64,000 nt of DNA from Kushneria konosiri (lineage in GTDB: Bacteria; Pseudomonadota; Gammaproteobacteria; Pseudomonadales; Halomonadaceae): assembly GCF_002155145.1 (NCBI RefSeq), contig NZ_CP021323.1, forward strand, positions 2,976,001 through 3,040,000. The letters are read 5' to 3'. Within the stretch, counting starts at the first letter, position 1; each line of letters begins with the position of its first letter. The position numbers and the translations under genes are program-made. Shown here in pieces: positions 18,602 through 27,897 of this stretch. The notes under the pieces were generated by a model. That model was not told the DNA's origin. It was given only the letters and a program-made list of their open reading frames with translations, and searched no databases.

Positions 18602-19309
18602 ATGGTGCCATCCGATACCGTGACCCGAATCCTCGATGCAGCCGAAGTCCTGTTTGCCGAGCATGGTTTTTCCGAAACATCGCTTCGTCGAATTACGGGT
18701 CGAGCCGAGGTCAACCTGGCTGCCGTCAATTACCATTTTGGCTCCAAGCAGGCGCTGATACAGGCAGTATTCTTTCGCTATCTCGACCCGTTCAGCGCTG
18801 ATCTGCATCAGCGACTGGACAGGCTTGAAGCTGACGAGGCAGGAGCCTCTGATCTTGAGGGATTGCTTGATACGCTGTTTGCCAGCGTGCTGGAAATGCC
18901 CTCTGACAGCCATGATCTGAGAACCTTCATGAAGCTTCTGGGCCTGGCCTATTCACAGACGCAGCGCCATCTTCGTGACGAGCTTCGAGACCGGTATGGT
19001 GATATCTTCTCGCGCTTTTTAAAGCTCCTCAGGCAGGCCACCCCTGAGCTTGCCGACGATGAGCGCTTCTGGCGGCTGCATTTCATGCTGGGGTCGGTCA
19101 TCTTTACGCTCTCCGGCCTCAATACGCTGCGCGATATCGCCGAACATGACTATCACCAGCGCATTACGATTCGGGAGCTGGCCCAGCGTTTAAAGCCGGT
19201 CGCATTACATGCGCTGCGTGCTCCGGTCATGAATGTTGCTTCAAATGCCACGACGACTCAGGATGCGGATCAGCTGACTTGCTACCCCAGAACAGGAACT
19301 CATTCATGA
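18602..19309 (+). CDS. TetR-family regulator, PsrA-like
   Basis: 235-residue TetR repressor. The N-terminal HTH runs through residues 5-55 (RILDAAEVLFAEHGFSETSL, VNLAAVNYHFGSKQALIQAVF), and the C-terminal ligand domain is long (about 180 residues). The position divergent from lexA and before nagZ matches PsrA of Pseudomonas, the long-chain fatty-acid sensor that controls beta-oxidation genes and rpoS; the identification rests on context. The ATG at 18602 is chosen; the upstream in-frame TTG at 18557 has no ribosome site. A small dyad GTGAT-ACC-ATCAC (18541-18553) upstream could be an operator. Its stop overlaps nagZ (ATGA). Confidence 0.8.
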   Translation: MVPSDTVTRILDAAEVLFAEHGFSETSLRRITGRAEVNLAAVNYHFGSKQALIQAVFFRYLDPFSADLHQRLDRLEADEAGASDLEGLLDTLFASVLEMPSDSHDLRTFMKLLGLAYSQTQRHLRDELRDRYGDIFSRFLKLLRQATPELADDERFWRLHFMLGSVIFTLSGLNTLRDIAEHDYHQRITIRELAQRLKPVALHALRAPVMNVASNATTTQDADQLTCYPRTGTHS

Positions 19310-20346
19310 CGGATCTCCAGGCCGAAGCGCCGATCGGCCCCCTGATGTGCGACATTCAGGGTACATGTCTAAACGATGACGAGAGAGGCTGGCTGGCTCA
19401 CCACAGCGTGGGTGGCATTATCCTTTTTGCGCGCAACGTCGAGTCACCCGAGCAGATGCGAAAGCTGTGTGACGACATTCGGCGTGCTCGTCCCAATATC
19501 CTGATTGGCATCGATCAGGAGGGTGGGCGTGTTCAGCGTCTTCGCAACGGCGTGACCACGCTGCCCCCCATGGCCTTTCTGGGCCGGTACTATCTCGATG
19601 CACCCGCTGAAGCGCTTGAACTGGCGCGAGATACCGGCTGGCTGCTGGCGATGGAAATGGCCGCCTGCGGCGTCGATTTTTCCTTTGCGCCTGTGCTTGA
19701 TCTTGATGATGCCCGCTGCCCGGCCATCGGCAATCGTGCCTTCTCGGATGATCCGCAGCACGTGACTGAATTGGCGGGCGCCTTTATCGAGGGGTTGTCT
19801 GATGCCGGTATGGCCAGCGTGGGCAAGCACTTCCCGGGGCATGGCGGTGTAACGCTCGATTCACACCTTGTCATGCCGGAAGACACACGCACGCTCGAGG
19901 CGCTCGAATCCCGTGACCTGATTCCCTTTCGAGCGCTGTCTGACCGGCTGAGCGGGATCATGCCTGCGCACGTGCGTTTTACCCGAATTGACGAACGGCC
20001 GGCCGGATTTTCGCGGCGCTGGCTGGAATATCTGCGTCATGACATCGGTTTTGAGGGGGTGATCGTTTCTGATGATCTTTCCATGGAGGGAGCGGCCATG
20101 GCCGGCGGCCCCGGAGAGCGGGTCATGGCGGCGCTGGAGGCCGGATGTGATCTGGCGCTTCTATGTAACGACCCGGTGGGAGCAGCAGAGGCCCGTCAGA
20201 CGTTACATTCGTCCATGAAGAAGCCATTGACGCAGTGTCGTCTGGAACGACTACGCTTTGCCGGCGGCGTCGTTGATTTTGAAACACTGAAGGAGCAGCC
20301 GCGCTGGCACCGTACCAGGGAGCGGTTAGCGGATCTCCTTACCTGA
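19306..20346 (+). CDS. nagZ: Beta-N-acetylhexosaminidase NagZ
   Basis: 346-residue cytosolic GH3 enzyme that releases GlcNAc from GlcNAc-1,6-anhydro-MurNAc peptides in wall recycling, downstream of lytic transglycosylases such as MltB and RlpA in this window. Typical motifs are IGIDQEGGRVQRLR, VGKHFPGHGGVTLDSH (with the catalytic His of the flexible loop) and VSDDLSMEGA with the nucleophile Asp. Single-domain length is right for Gram-negative NagZ. The ATG at 19306 has AGGAA upstream and overlaps the TetR stop. Confidence 0.95.
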   Translation: MTDLQAEAPIGPLMCDIQGTCLNDDERGWLAHHSVGGIILFARNVESPEQMRKLCDDIRRARPNILIGIDQEGGRVQRLRNGVTTLPPMAFLGRYYLDAPAEALELARDTGWLLAMEMAACGVDFSFAPVLDLDDARCPAIGNRAFSDDPQHVTELAGAFIEGLSDAGMASVGKHFPGHGGVTLDSHLVMPEDTRTLEALESRDLIPFRALSDRLSGIMPAHVRFTRIDERPAGFSRRWLEYLRHDIGFEGVIVSDDLSMEGAAMAGGPGERVMAALEAGCDLALLCNDPVGAAEARQTLHSSMKKPLTQCRLERLRFAGGVVDFETLKEQPRWHRTRERLADLLT

Positions 20347-20360
20347 TAAGAGTGAATATA

Positions 20361-21815
20361 ATGGCGCAGCAATCCGGCAGTGGTGCCTCATCATCAAGCG
20401 GCTCCCAACCCGACGGATCGGAAGCCACCCATTACTGGCAGCAGTTGCTTGACAGCACACAGGAATGGTCCAAGGGCTATTTTGGTCTGCCCGGCTGGGT
20501 ACTGATGATTATTCTGGTCGTGCTGCTGGTGCTGCTGTTTGATCTGGTCTGCGCCTTTTTACTGGGTCGACTCGAGCGGCGCCTGAACAAGAGCCCGAGA
20601 CGCTGGGATGACGCGCTGGTGCATGCGCTTCGCGGGCCGCTGCGGTTGTGGCTATGGCTTGGGGGGCTGTGCTCCATATTGACCCTGGGCGCTCAGGGGC
20701 TTGGTATCTCCGGCATTACCTTCTATGCCAGTCTCATTTTCGGGCTTTCGACGCTGGCCATCATATTCTGGGTTGAGGTGCGTCTGATGCAGCGCCTTGA
20801 ACAGCGGCTGGTGTTTCCACCGGCTCATTCAAAGGCAAAACCGGTAGATCAGACCTCTGCTTCGGCCATTACCAAAATTACGGGGGCGCTGACGCTGATC
20901 CTGGTGCTGTTAATGGCCCTTCAGATGCTGGGTGTCTCGGTGTCGAGCCTTCTGGCAGTAGGTGGTGCAGGCGGTATTCTGATCGGTTTTGCTGCGCGCG
21001 ATGTCATGGCCAACTTCTTTGGCGGCATGGTCGTTCATCTGGACAAGCCCTTTCAGGTCGGGCACTGGATTCGCTCTCCCGATCGCGAGATCGAAGGGAT
21101 GGTTGAGGACATTGGCTGGCGTCTTACACGTATTCGTACCTTCAGTGGTCCGCCCATCTATGTGCCCAATGCAGTATTCAGCCGAATTATTGTCGAAACC
21201 CCTTCCCGCATGCATGTGCGACTGTTGTGGGAAACGATCGGCATACGTTATCAGGACGCGGACAAGGTCGAGGCCATTACCGGTGATATCGCCGAAATGC
21301 TGGAAAAAAATGAAGATGTCGAAAACGATGAATTCATTACCGTCAGTGTCAGCGGTTATGGCGAGTACAGCATCAATATCATGGTATATGCCCTGACCAA
21401 AGTCGTTGACTGGCAGCAGTACAATATCGCCAAGCAAAATATCCTGCTGTCGGTATGCGATATCGTTTATGACCATGGTGCCGAACTTGCGATTCCGGCG
21501 TCCCGTATCCATGTGCCCGATGAGATCAGGCTCGGACGACCCTCTTCACAAACACACGATGACGCCACGAATACAGAGGAGCCAGACACCGACGCCTCCC
21601 GGGAGGTTTCATGCGACGATGAAGGGTCTGCTGGCACACGTACTACTCGTCGGGACGATCGTGAGCTTGAGTCGCAAGAGAATAATCGGCAGGATGGCGA
21701 GCTTTCAAACTCGCGCCCCCGTCGCCTGAATAATGAAAAGCGCCGCAATTCGGACCGAAAGCGTCAGGGGCCTTTTGACAACGATGCAGACAGTGAGTCA
21801 GATGGCGATGCCTGA
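20361..21815 (+). CDS. MscS-family mechanosensitive channel with long charged tail
   Basis: 484-residue mechanosensitive ion channel. About four or five hydrophobic segments (residues 40-215) lead into the MscS pore and neck signature VGGAGGILIGFAARDVMANF FGGMVVHLDKPFQVG, then the beta domain and cytoplasmic cage. From about residue 388 there is a 96-residue, highly charged Asp/Glu/Arg/Ser/Asn tail with no hydrophobic content (DDEGSAG, RRDDRELESQENN, DADSESDGDA). The ATG at 20361 is preceded by AAGAG; the GTG at 20352 is less likely. It probably acts as an osmotic safety valve, a plausible need for a halotolerant organism. Confidence 0.9.
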   Translation: MAQQSGSGASSSSGSQPDGSEATHYWQQLLDSTQEWSKGYFGLPGWVLMIILVVLLVLLFDLVCAFLLGRLERRLNKSPRRWDDALVHALRGPLRLWLWLGGLCSILTLGAQGLGISGITFYASLIFGLSTLAIIFWVEVRLMQRLEQRLVFPPAHSKAKPVDQTSASAITKITGALTLILVLLMALQMLGVSVSSLLAVGGAGGILIGFAARDVMANFFGGMVVHLDKPFQVGHWIRSPDREIEGMVEDIGWRLTRIRTFSGPPIYVPNAVFSRIIVETPSRMHVRLLWETIGIRYQDADKVEAITGDIAEMLEKNEDVENDEFITVSVSGYGEYSINIMVYALTKVVDWQQYNIAKQNILLSVCDIVYDHGAELAIPASRIHVPDEIRLGRPSSQTHDDATNTEEPDTDASREVSCDDEGSAGTRTTRRDDRELESQENNRQDGELSNSRPRRLNNEKRRNSDRKRQGPFDNDADSESDGDA

Positions 21816-22395
21816 ACAGCACGACGGTCACTTTGAGATGGCCCAGTATCATAACGACATGAAGGTCCTGATGGATGAGGCAGATTGCCTGATCGACCTT
21901 CCCGCAGTCGAAAGGGCTCTGGATGATATGGCCAGCCGACTGACCCAGTCGCTCTCCGACAGCATGCCGGTATTTTACTGCGTCATGAACGGTGGGCTGA
22001 TCACTACCGGCCATTTGCTCACCCGATTGGGATTTCCTCTGGAAGTGGACTATCTCCATGCCACACGCTATCGCGGCGGTCTTCGCGGCGGTGAGCTGTT
22101 CTGGCGCGTTTCGCCCGAAATTCCAATGGCCGGTCGCCACGTGGTCATCGTGGATGACATCCTCGATGAGGGAGCAACACTTGCTGCCATCCTCGAATAC
22201 TGCCACCAGGCGGGGGCAGCCAGTGTGTCCTCGGCAGTACTGGTCGAGAAGATACATGACCGCAAGGCCGTGCCCGACCTCAAGGCGGACTACTGTGGCC
22301 TTGAAGTTGAGGATCGCTATGTTTTCGGTTTTGGCATGGACTACAAGGGCTATTGGCGCAACGCGCCGGGTATCTTCGCCCCGCGCGGGCTCTGA
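21802..22395 (+). CDS. hpt: Hypoxanthine-guanine phosphoribosyltransferase
   Basis: Type I phosphoribosyltransferase of about 197 residues for purine salvage (hypoxanthine/guanine + PRPP to IMP/GMP). The PRPP-binding loop is HVVIVDDILDEGATLAAIL at about residue 113; PVFYCVMNGGLITTGHLL and the C-terminal DRYVFGFGMDYKGYWRN fit the purine-binding face. The start is uncertain: ATGs at 21784, 21802 and 21808 all overlap the end of the channel gene; GTGAG at 21793 favours 21802 or 21808. A strong terminator follows. Confidence 0.88.
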   Translation: MAMPEQHDGHFEMAQYHNDMKVLMDEADCLIDLPAVERALDDMASRLTQSLSDSMPVFYCVMNGGLITTGHLLTRLGFPLEVDYLHATRYRGGLRGGELFWRVSPEIPMAGRHVVIVDDILDEGATLAAILEYCHQAGAASVSSAVLVEKIHDRKAVPDLKADYCGLEVEDRYVFGFGMDYKGYWRNAPGIFAPRGL

Positions 22396-22422
22396 CCCCT
22401 CAGAGACTGTGTCTATCCATAC

Positions 22423-22457
22423 AAAAAAGGGCCGGCCATTGAGGCCGGCCCTTTTTT
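22423..22457. terminator. Bidirectional terminator between hpt and mfd
   Basis: Perfect inverted repeat AAAAAAGGGCCGGCC / GGCCGGCCCTTTTTT with loop ATTGA, between convergent stops at 22395 (+) and 22502 (-). Confidence 0.93.
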
Positions 22458-22501
22458 CTTCTGCCCGTCGGGGAATGTCACCGACGGACACCCGCCATGA
22501 A

Positions 22502-25500
22502 TTACGACTTCTGGTTGAAATGCTCGAGCAAGGCCTCGATGGCTGCAAAGCGTGATTCAGCCGTTTCCATGGGTTTTTCAAAGCGCAGGGTATCTGCGCC
22601 ATCGAGTCGATACTGGTCAGGCGCTTTCTGCATCATGTTGACCAGCGTCATGGGTTCCACCGAGGTGTCGGCACCAAACTGTATGCGCCCCCGTCTGTCG
22701 CCAGCTTCCAGTCGGGTAATGCCCAGTCGCTCGGCCTTGAAACGCAGGGTGGCCTGACGGAAAAGGTGCTTGACCGGCTCTGGCAATAATCCGAAGCGAT
22801 CAATCATCTCGACCTGCAGTTCGCGCAGCTCGCCATCGTTTTTGGCATTGCTGATGCGCTTGTACATGACCAGTCGCTGCTGGACGTCATGCATGTAGTC
22901 TTCAGGAATCAGCGCCGGCAGCCCGAGGCTGATGTCCACACCTTCGGACATGGGCGCTTCGATGTTGGGTGTCTTGCCGCTTCGAATGGCATTGACGGCA
23001 CGATCCAGCATTTCCATGTACAGGCTGTAGCCAATGGTTTCGATCTGGCCGCTTTGCTCTTCACCCAGAAGCTCCCCAGCACCGCGAATCTCCAGGTCGT
23101 GGCTGGCCAGTGTAAAACCTGCCCCCAGATCCTCGGCCTGTGTAATCGCCTCCAGACGCTTGGTGGCATCCGAAGTGATTTGTTTGGGTGGGGGCGTGAG
23201 CAGGTAGGCGTAGGCCTGATGGTGCGAGCGGCCCACGCGACCACGCAACTGATGGAGCTGAGCCAGTCCAAACTTGTCGGCACGCTCGATGATGATGGTA
23301 TTGGCGCTGGGAACATCGATGCCGGTTTCGATGATGGTTGAGCACACCAGCACGTTGAAGCGCTTGTGATAGAAGTCCGACATGGCCCGCTCCAGAGCGC
23401 GCTCGGCCATCTGGCCATGAGCGACCCCGACACGCGCGTCAGGCACCAGTTCGCGTACCTTTTCGGCCGTGGCCTCGATTGATTTGACCTCATTGTGCAG
23501 GTAGTAGACCTGGCCGCCTCTTAAAAGCTCACGTAGCACGGCTTCCTTGAGCACAGCCTGATTGCGCTGTTGCACGAAGGTCTTGACCGACAATCGGCGG
23601 GCCGGCGGGGTGGCAATGATGGAAAGATCACGCATGCCACTCATCGCCATCGACAGCGTCCGCGGGATCGGCGTGGCAGTCAGGGTCAGAATGTCAACTT
23701 CGGCGCGCAGGGCCTTGAGCTTTTCCTTCTGATGGACGCCAAAGCGGTGCTCCTCGTCGATGATGACCAGCCCCAGGTTGGCAAACTCAAGCTCCTTGCC
23801 CAGCAGCTTGTGCGTACCGATAACGATATCGATGCGACCATCATTAAGGCGCTCAAGCGTATGTGACTGTAGCTTGCCGCCCTGAAAGCGAGACAGGATA
23901 TCGATGTTGATGGCGGAGTCAGCGAAGCGGTCGCGGAAGTTATCGAAATGCTGCTGTGCCAGCAAAGTGGTTGGTACCAGTACCGCCACCTGGCGTCCGG
24001 ACTGTACGGCCAGAAAGGCCGCGCGCATGGCCACTTCCGTTTTGCCAAAGCCGACATCGCCGCAGATGACGCGATCCATCGGCTGGGTCGACGTCATGTC
24101 ATGGATTACGGCATCGATGGCCATGCGCTGATCGGGCGTTTCCTCGAACGGGAAATTGGCCGCAAAGCGTGCATACTCCTGGCCCGGCGGCTCACAGGCA
24201 TATCCTTCCCGTGCCTCACGCCGTGCATAGACGTCCAGCAGTTCGGCTGCGGTGTCACGTACCTTTTCCGCTGCCTTGCGGCGTGCCTTTTCCCACTGAT
24301 CGCTGCCGAGTTTATGCAGGGGGGCGCTGTCGTCGCTGGCGCCGGCGTAGCGTGAGATCAGATGCAGGCTGTCGACCGGTACATATAGGCGTGCGCCGCT
24401 GGCGTACTCAAGCGTCAGGAATTCGGCCGGCATGCCGCCGGCATTGAGTGTTTCAAGCCCCAGATAGCGGCCGACACCGTGCGCCTTGTGGACGACAGGG
24501 GCACCTTCCCTGAGCTCCGAGAGATGGCGTATGGCCAGTTCATTGTCGTCCGTGGCACGACTGCGACGCCGACTCTGGCGCACGATCTCGCCATAAAGCT
24601 CGGTTTCGGTCAGCACCAGAAGCTTGTCGCTTTCAAGCCAGATGCCGCGCTCGAGGCCGCCTTCTGCGATGGCATGGGTCTGGTGGGCAGCCAGAAAGCT
24701 TTGCCAGCTGTCGATGTCGTGTAAATCGAGGTTCAGGGGGGCGAGCGTCTCGTGCAGGGCTTCCTGACGACCTCTTGATTCGGCCACAAACAGTACCCGG
24801 ACATCGCCGTTGTCCGCCATGAACTGCTCAAGCGATGCCAGTGGTTTTGTGGCGCGTGCATCAATGGCGATATCAGGCAGTCTTGATCCTTCCACGGGGG
24901 TACCCTCGTCATCAGTGCGCCACTGAAGACGTGGATAGCCGTTGATCTGACCAAACAGCTCTGCCACCGGTACAAAGGCCTTGACCGGCGGCAATAGCGG
25001 TCGGGTAGGGTCAACGCCCAGATTTTCGAATCGGCTGGTAATGGACTGCCAATGACTTTCGGCTGCCTCGAAAGTACCCGGCATCAGGGCACAGCGCAGT
25101 CGATCACCAATGTGATCAAAAAGCGTCGAGGTGTGCTCGAAAAACAGGGGCAGATACTGCTCAAGGCCAGGAGAAGGGATGCCTTGTAGCGCGTCCAGAT
25201 AGAGCGGGCAATGGCGCGGATCCACGTCAAAAAGGGTTTCGAAACCCTCGCGAAAACGGGCGATGGCATCCTGCGTCAGCGGGTATTCATGGGCTGGCAG
25301 CAGTTCGATCCGCTCGGTACGCTCGCTCGAGCGCTGAGTGTCGGGATCAAAATAGCGCAGTGTGTCGATCTCGTCATCAAAAAGGTCGATACGAAGCGGT
25401 TGTTCGCTGCCCACCGGATATAGATCGATCAGAGCGCCGCGAAAGGCATATTCACCGGGCTCGTAAACGGTTTCGACTGCGCGGTAGCCGGCGCGATGAA

Positions 25501-25951
25501 GCTGGCCTCGAAAATGCTCGCGATCCAGTGACATCCCGTTTTCCAGATGCAGTGCCTGTACAGCGACGTAGTCGGTTGGCGGCAGGCGCTGCATGAGCGT
25601 GTTGACCGGCGCCAGGATAATGCTCTGATATTGATGCTGAAGCTGGCGCAGGGTACGAAGCCGTTCCGAGACGATATCCTGGTGCGGCGAGAAGCTGTCA
25701 TAGGGAAGTGTCTCCCAGTCGGGAAAGACCAGAACCTCCTGGTCGCTGAAAAAGCGTAACGCCAGTGCCATACGCTGAGCGCTGGCCGAATCCGGCGTAA
25801 TCACGAGCAGGGGAGTCTTCTCGGCATCGGCCAGATGGGCCATGGTCAGCGCATCAGCGCTACCTTCGGGAAGTCGCCAGCGTGTGCTTTCCCGGGCAGG
25901 GGACAGTGCAGGGGGCGAAAGCGGGCTGATGGTGTGGCTATGCGATGGCAT
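22502..25951 (-). CDS. mfd: Transcription-repair coupling factor Mfd
   Basis: 1149-residue DNA translocase that removes RNA polymerase stalled at lesions and recruits UvrA. Domains in order: UvrB-like region (residues 20-350), RNA-polymerase-interacting domain (about 470-545, GAPVVHKAHGVGRYLGLE), RecG-like translocase with Walker A GDVGFGKTEVAMRAAF (about residue 630) and Walker B IIDEEHRFGVHQKEK, helicase motif VI and TRG region (QLRGRVGRSHHQAYAYLL), and the C-terminal autoinhibitory TRCF domain. Length fits the E. coli enzyme (1148). Single gene, divergent from the GAPDH gene. Confidence 0.97.
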   Translation of the reverse strand: MPSHSHTISPLSPPALSPARESTRWRLPEGSADALTMAHLADAEKTPLLVITPDSASAQRMALALRFFSDQEVLVFPDWETLPYDSFSPHQDIVSERLRTLRQLQHQYQSIILAPVNTLMQRLPPTDYVAVQALHLENGMSLDREHFRGQLHRAGYRAVETVYEPGEYAFRGALIDLYPVGSEQPLRIDLFDDEIDTLRYFDPDTQRSSERTERIELLPAHEYPLTQDAIARFREGFETLFDVDPRHCPLYLDALQGIPSPGLEQYLPLFFEHTSTLFDHIGDRLRCALMPGTFEAAESHWQSITSRFENLGVDPTRPLLPPVKAFVPVAELFGQINGYPRLQWRTDDEGTPVEGSRLPDIAIDARATKPLASLEQFMADNGDVRVLFVAESRGRQEALHETLAPLNLDLHDIDSWQSFLAAHQTHAIAEGGLERGIWLESDKLLVLTETELYGEIVRQSRRRSRATDDNELAIRHLSELREGAPVVHKAHGVGRYLGLETLNAGGMPAEFLTLEYASGARLYVPVDSLHLISRYAGASDDSAPLHKLGSDQWEKARRKAAEKVRDTAAELLDVYARREAREGYACEPPGQEYARFAANFPFEETPDQRMAIDAVIHDMTSTQPMDRVICGDVGFGKTEVAMRAAFLAVQSGRQVAVLVPTTLLAQQHFDNFRDRFADSAINIDILSRFQGGKLQSHTLERLNDGRIDIVIGTHKLLGKELEFANLGLVIIDEEHRFGVHQKEKLKALRAEVDILTLTATPIPRTLSMAMSGMRDLSIIATPPARRLSVKTFVQQRNQAVLKEAVLRELLRGGQVYYLHNEVKSIEATAEKVRELVPDARVGVAHGQMAERALERAMSDFYHKRFNVLVCSTIIETGIDVPSANTIIIERADKFGLAQLHQLRGRVGRSHHQAYAYLLTPPPKQITSDATKRLEAITQAEDLGAGFTLASHDLEIRGAGELLGEEQSGQIETIGYSLYMEMLDRAVNAIRSGKTPNIEAPMSEGVDISLGLPALIPEDYMHDVQQRLVMYKRISNAKNDGELRELQVEMIDRFGLLPEPVKHLFRQATLRFKAERLGITRLEAGDRRGRIQFGADTSVEPMTLVNMMQKAPDQYRLDGADTLRFEKPMETAESRFAAIEALLEHFNQKS

Positions 25952-26064
25952 GGTTCACTTCAGATCGATGGGCACAGTAACAAAATGCGGACAGTATCGT
26001 TGATATGGAAGAGGATTGCCTTGACGTCTGTCACTCTTGGAGGCATTGAGCGGCCCATTGTGCC

Positions 26065-26083
26065 GTATCACGCCAGGTGATAC
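26065..26083. repeat. Spaced dyad, candidate operator
   Basis: GTATCAC and GTGATAC separated by GCCAG; a perfect 7-bp inverted repeat of the size bound by dimeric repressors. It lies about 125 bases upstream of the GAPDH promoter -35 and about 115 bases upstream of mfd. The regulator is unknown. Confidence 0.4.
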
Positions 26084-26207
26084 ATGCCTTTCATGATGTT
26101 CTTTTAGGTATCGATAAACCTTTTGGGACCAGCCACAGTGCCGCTCGGACCACTTGTCAACTAATGCTTTGGTGTAGTCAGGCTACATGTTTGCGACTAC
26201 TCAATCG

Positions 26208-26236
26208 TTGTGACAGAACGTCGCTCTTTCGATAAT
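26208..26236 (+). promoter_or_regulatory. Putative sigma70 promoter of the GAPDH gene
   Basis: TTGTGA (26208-26213), 17-base spacer, GATAAT (26231-26236). Predicted transcription start near 26243, about 110 bases before the GTG start. Confidence 0.6.
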
Positions 26237-26353
26237 GCCGCCACCTTAAGATTGCAGCTGCCGAGAGAGTGCCCGTGATACCGAAAAGGATATCAACCAA
26301 AAAAAGGGCAGGCACTGCAGGTTTTCGATCATTGTATTGTAAGGAAACCTGAC

Positions 26354-27802
26354 GTGAGTACGGAAAAAGAAGAAGCGTGTCTGAAACAGTGGCAGGAACA
26401 GGAGTCGCTGGCTGAAGAGATGATTCCATTGCTGGGACGTCTCTATCGCACCTGTCAGGTAGTGCCATTGATGTATGGCCGTTCCATGGTCAATCAGTCG
26501 GTCATTCAGCTGTTGAAGCATCATCGCTATGCTCGACATGCTGAAGGCGTCGAACTTGAAGTCAGTGATACCTTTGCTCTTGTCAAGCGACTGATCGAAC
26601 TCGAGCCGGGCCCTGCTCATATCGATGTGGGCAAGCTTGCCGTGGCCTACAAGCGTAGCGGCGAGCATGATGTTGCTGGTTTTCTAAAGAAAGAGCTTGC
26701 GCCCATCGTGGGTCAGCAGGGTAAAGGTGGTTCGGCACAGCCTCGTGATGTGGTGCTTTATGGCTTTGGCCGTATCGGTCGCTTGCTGGCAAGGCTTCTG
26801 ATTGAGCGTACCGGTGGCGGGCAGACCATGCGGCTACGCGCTGTCGTGGTTCGTGGGGATAGTTCTGATCTGGAAAAGCGTGCCAGCCTGCTGCGGCGTG
26901 ACTCCATTCATGGACCTTTCCCGGGCACGCTGACGCTGGATTACGACAACGATGCCATTATCGCCAACGGCAATCGTATTCAGTTCATTCGCGCTGAATC
27001 GCCCGATAGCATTGATTACACGAGTTATGGCATCGATAACGCCATCGTGGTGGACAACACCGGTAAATGGCGTGATCGTGAGGGGCTTGAAAGACACCTG
27101 GCTTCGAAGGGCGTAGCGCGTGTACTTCTGACAGCACCCGGCAAGGGCGATATCAAAAATATTGTCTACGGCATCAATCAGCACGAGGCTGATGAAAACG
27201 AGCGAGTTCTGTCAGCGGCATCGTGTACCACCAATGCCATCGTGCCAGTGCTGAAGTGTCTGTCCGATCGTTATGGCGTTGAGCGAGGACATGTTGAAAC
27301 GGTTCATGCCTATACCAACGATCAGAACCTGACCGACAACTATCACAAGGCCGAACGTCGTGGACGCAGTGCGCCCATGAATATGGTGCTCACCGAAACC
27401 GGTGCCGCAAAGGCCGTGACACGTGCGCTGCCGGAACTCGAGGGCAAGCTGACCGGTAACGCCATTCGCGTGCCGATTCCCAACGTTTCCATGGCCATTC
27501 TGAATCTGACGCTTGAAAAGGAATGTGACCGGGAATCGCTCAACGGCTATCTGCGTGAAATGTCGATCGATTCGAAGCTGCGCCGCCAGATCGACTTCGT
27601 CGACTCACCTGAAGTGGTGTCGTCGGATTTTGTGGGCAACCGTCATGGCGGTATTGTGGATGGCAAGGCCACTATTGTTGACGGCAAAAACATCGTGCTG
27701 TATGTATGGTATGACAACGAGTTTGGCTATAGCGCTCAGGTGATTCGCCTGGTCCAGCATATGGCTCATGCGCGACTTCCTTCCTTTCCTTCGCCAAACT
27801 GA
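26354..27802 (+). CDS. Glyceraldehyde-3-phosphate dehydrogenase, long N-extended form
   Basis: 482-residue type I GAPDH. The NAD-binding site GFGRIGRLLARLL begins only at about residue 137 and the catalytic C291 lies in SAASCTTNAIVPVLK, so a helical N-terminal domain of about 130 residues (containing ACLKQWQEQESLAEEMIPLL) precedes an otherwise normal enzyme. This long form is known in Pseudomonas at the same locus next to mfd. It starts with GTG after AAGGAAA. It catalyses GAP to 1,3-bisphosphoglycerate or the reverse; the direction used here is unknown. A hairpin follows the stop. Confidence 0.92.
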   Translation: MSTEKEEACLKQWQEQESLAEEMIPLLGRLYRTCQVVPLMYGRSMVNQSVIQLLKHHRYARHAEGVELEVSDTFALVKRLIELEPGPAHIDVGKLAVAYKRSGEHDVAGFLKKELAPIVGQQGKGGSAQPRDVVLYGFGRIGRLLARLLIERTGGGQTMRLRAVVVRGDSSDLEKRASLLRRDSIHGPFPGTLTLDYDNDAIIANGNRIQFIRAESPDSIDYTSYGIDNAIVVDNTGKWRDREGLERHLASKGVARVLLTAPGKGDIKNIVYGINQHEADENERVLSAASCTTNAIVPVLKCLSDRYGVERGHVETVHAYTNDQNLTDNYHKAERRGRSAPMNMVLTETGAAKAVTRALPELEGKLTGNAIRVPIPNVSMAILNLTLEKECDRESLNGYLREMSIDSKLRRQIDFVDSPEVVSSDFVGNRHGGIVDGKATIVDGKNIVLYVWYDNEFGYSAQVIRLVQHMAHARLPSFPSPN

Positions 27803-27816
27803 AATGATTGCATTTC

Positions 27817-27838
27817 CTCCTGGACTTTGGTCCAGGAG
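27817..27838 (+). terminator. Hairpin after the GAPDH gene
   Basis: Stem CTCCTGGAC / GTCCAGGAG with loop TTTG, followed by TTCCTC rather than a true T run. Probable but weak terminator. Confidence 0.55.
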
Positions 27839-27897
27839 TTCCTCGAGCCCGACCTGAATCCCTTGTAACGCATGTGGTTTTTCGTGTTCCAGCTCCT

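Larger units (their letters stand above)
25952..26353. other. Intergenic region between divergent mfd and long-form GAPDH
   Basis: 402 bases without a supported gene. It contains a good sigma70 promoter toward GAPDH (26208-26236), a perfect spaced dyad at 26065-26083 (GTATCAC / GTGATAC, 5-base gap) and an AAGGAAA ribosome site before the GTG start. The predicted GAPDH leader is about 110 bases. The mfd promoter is not obvious to me. Confidence 0.6.
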
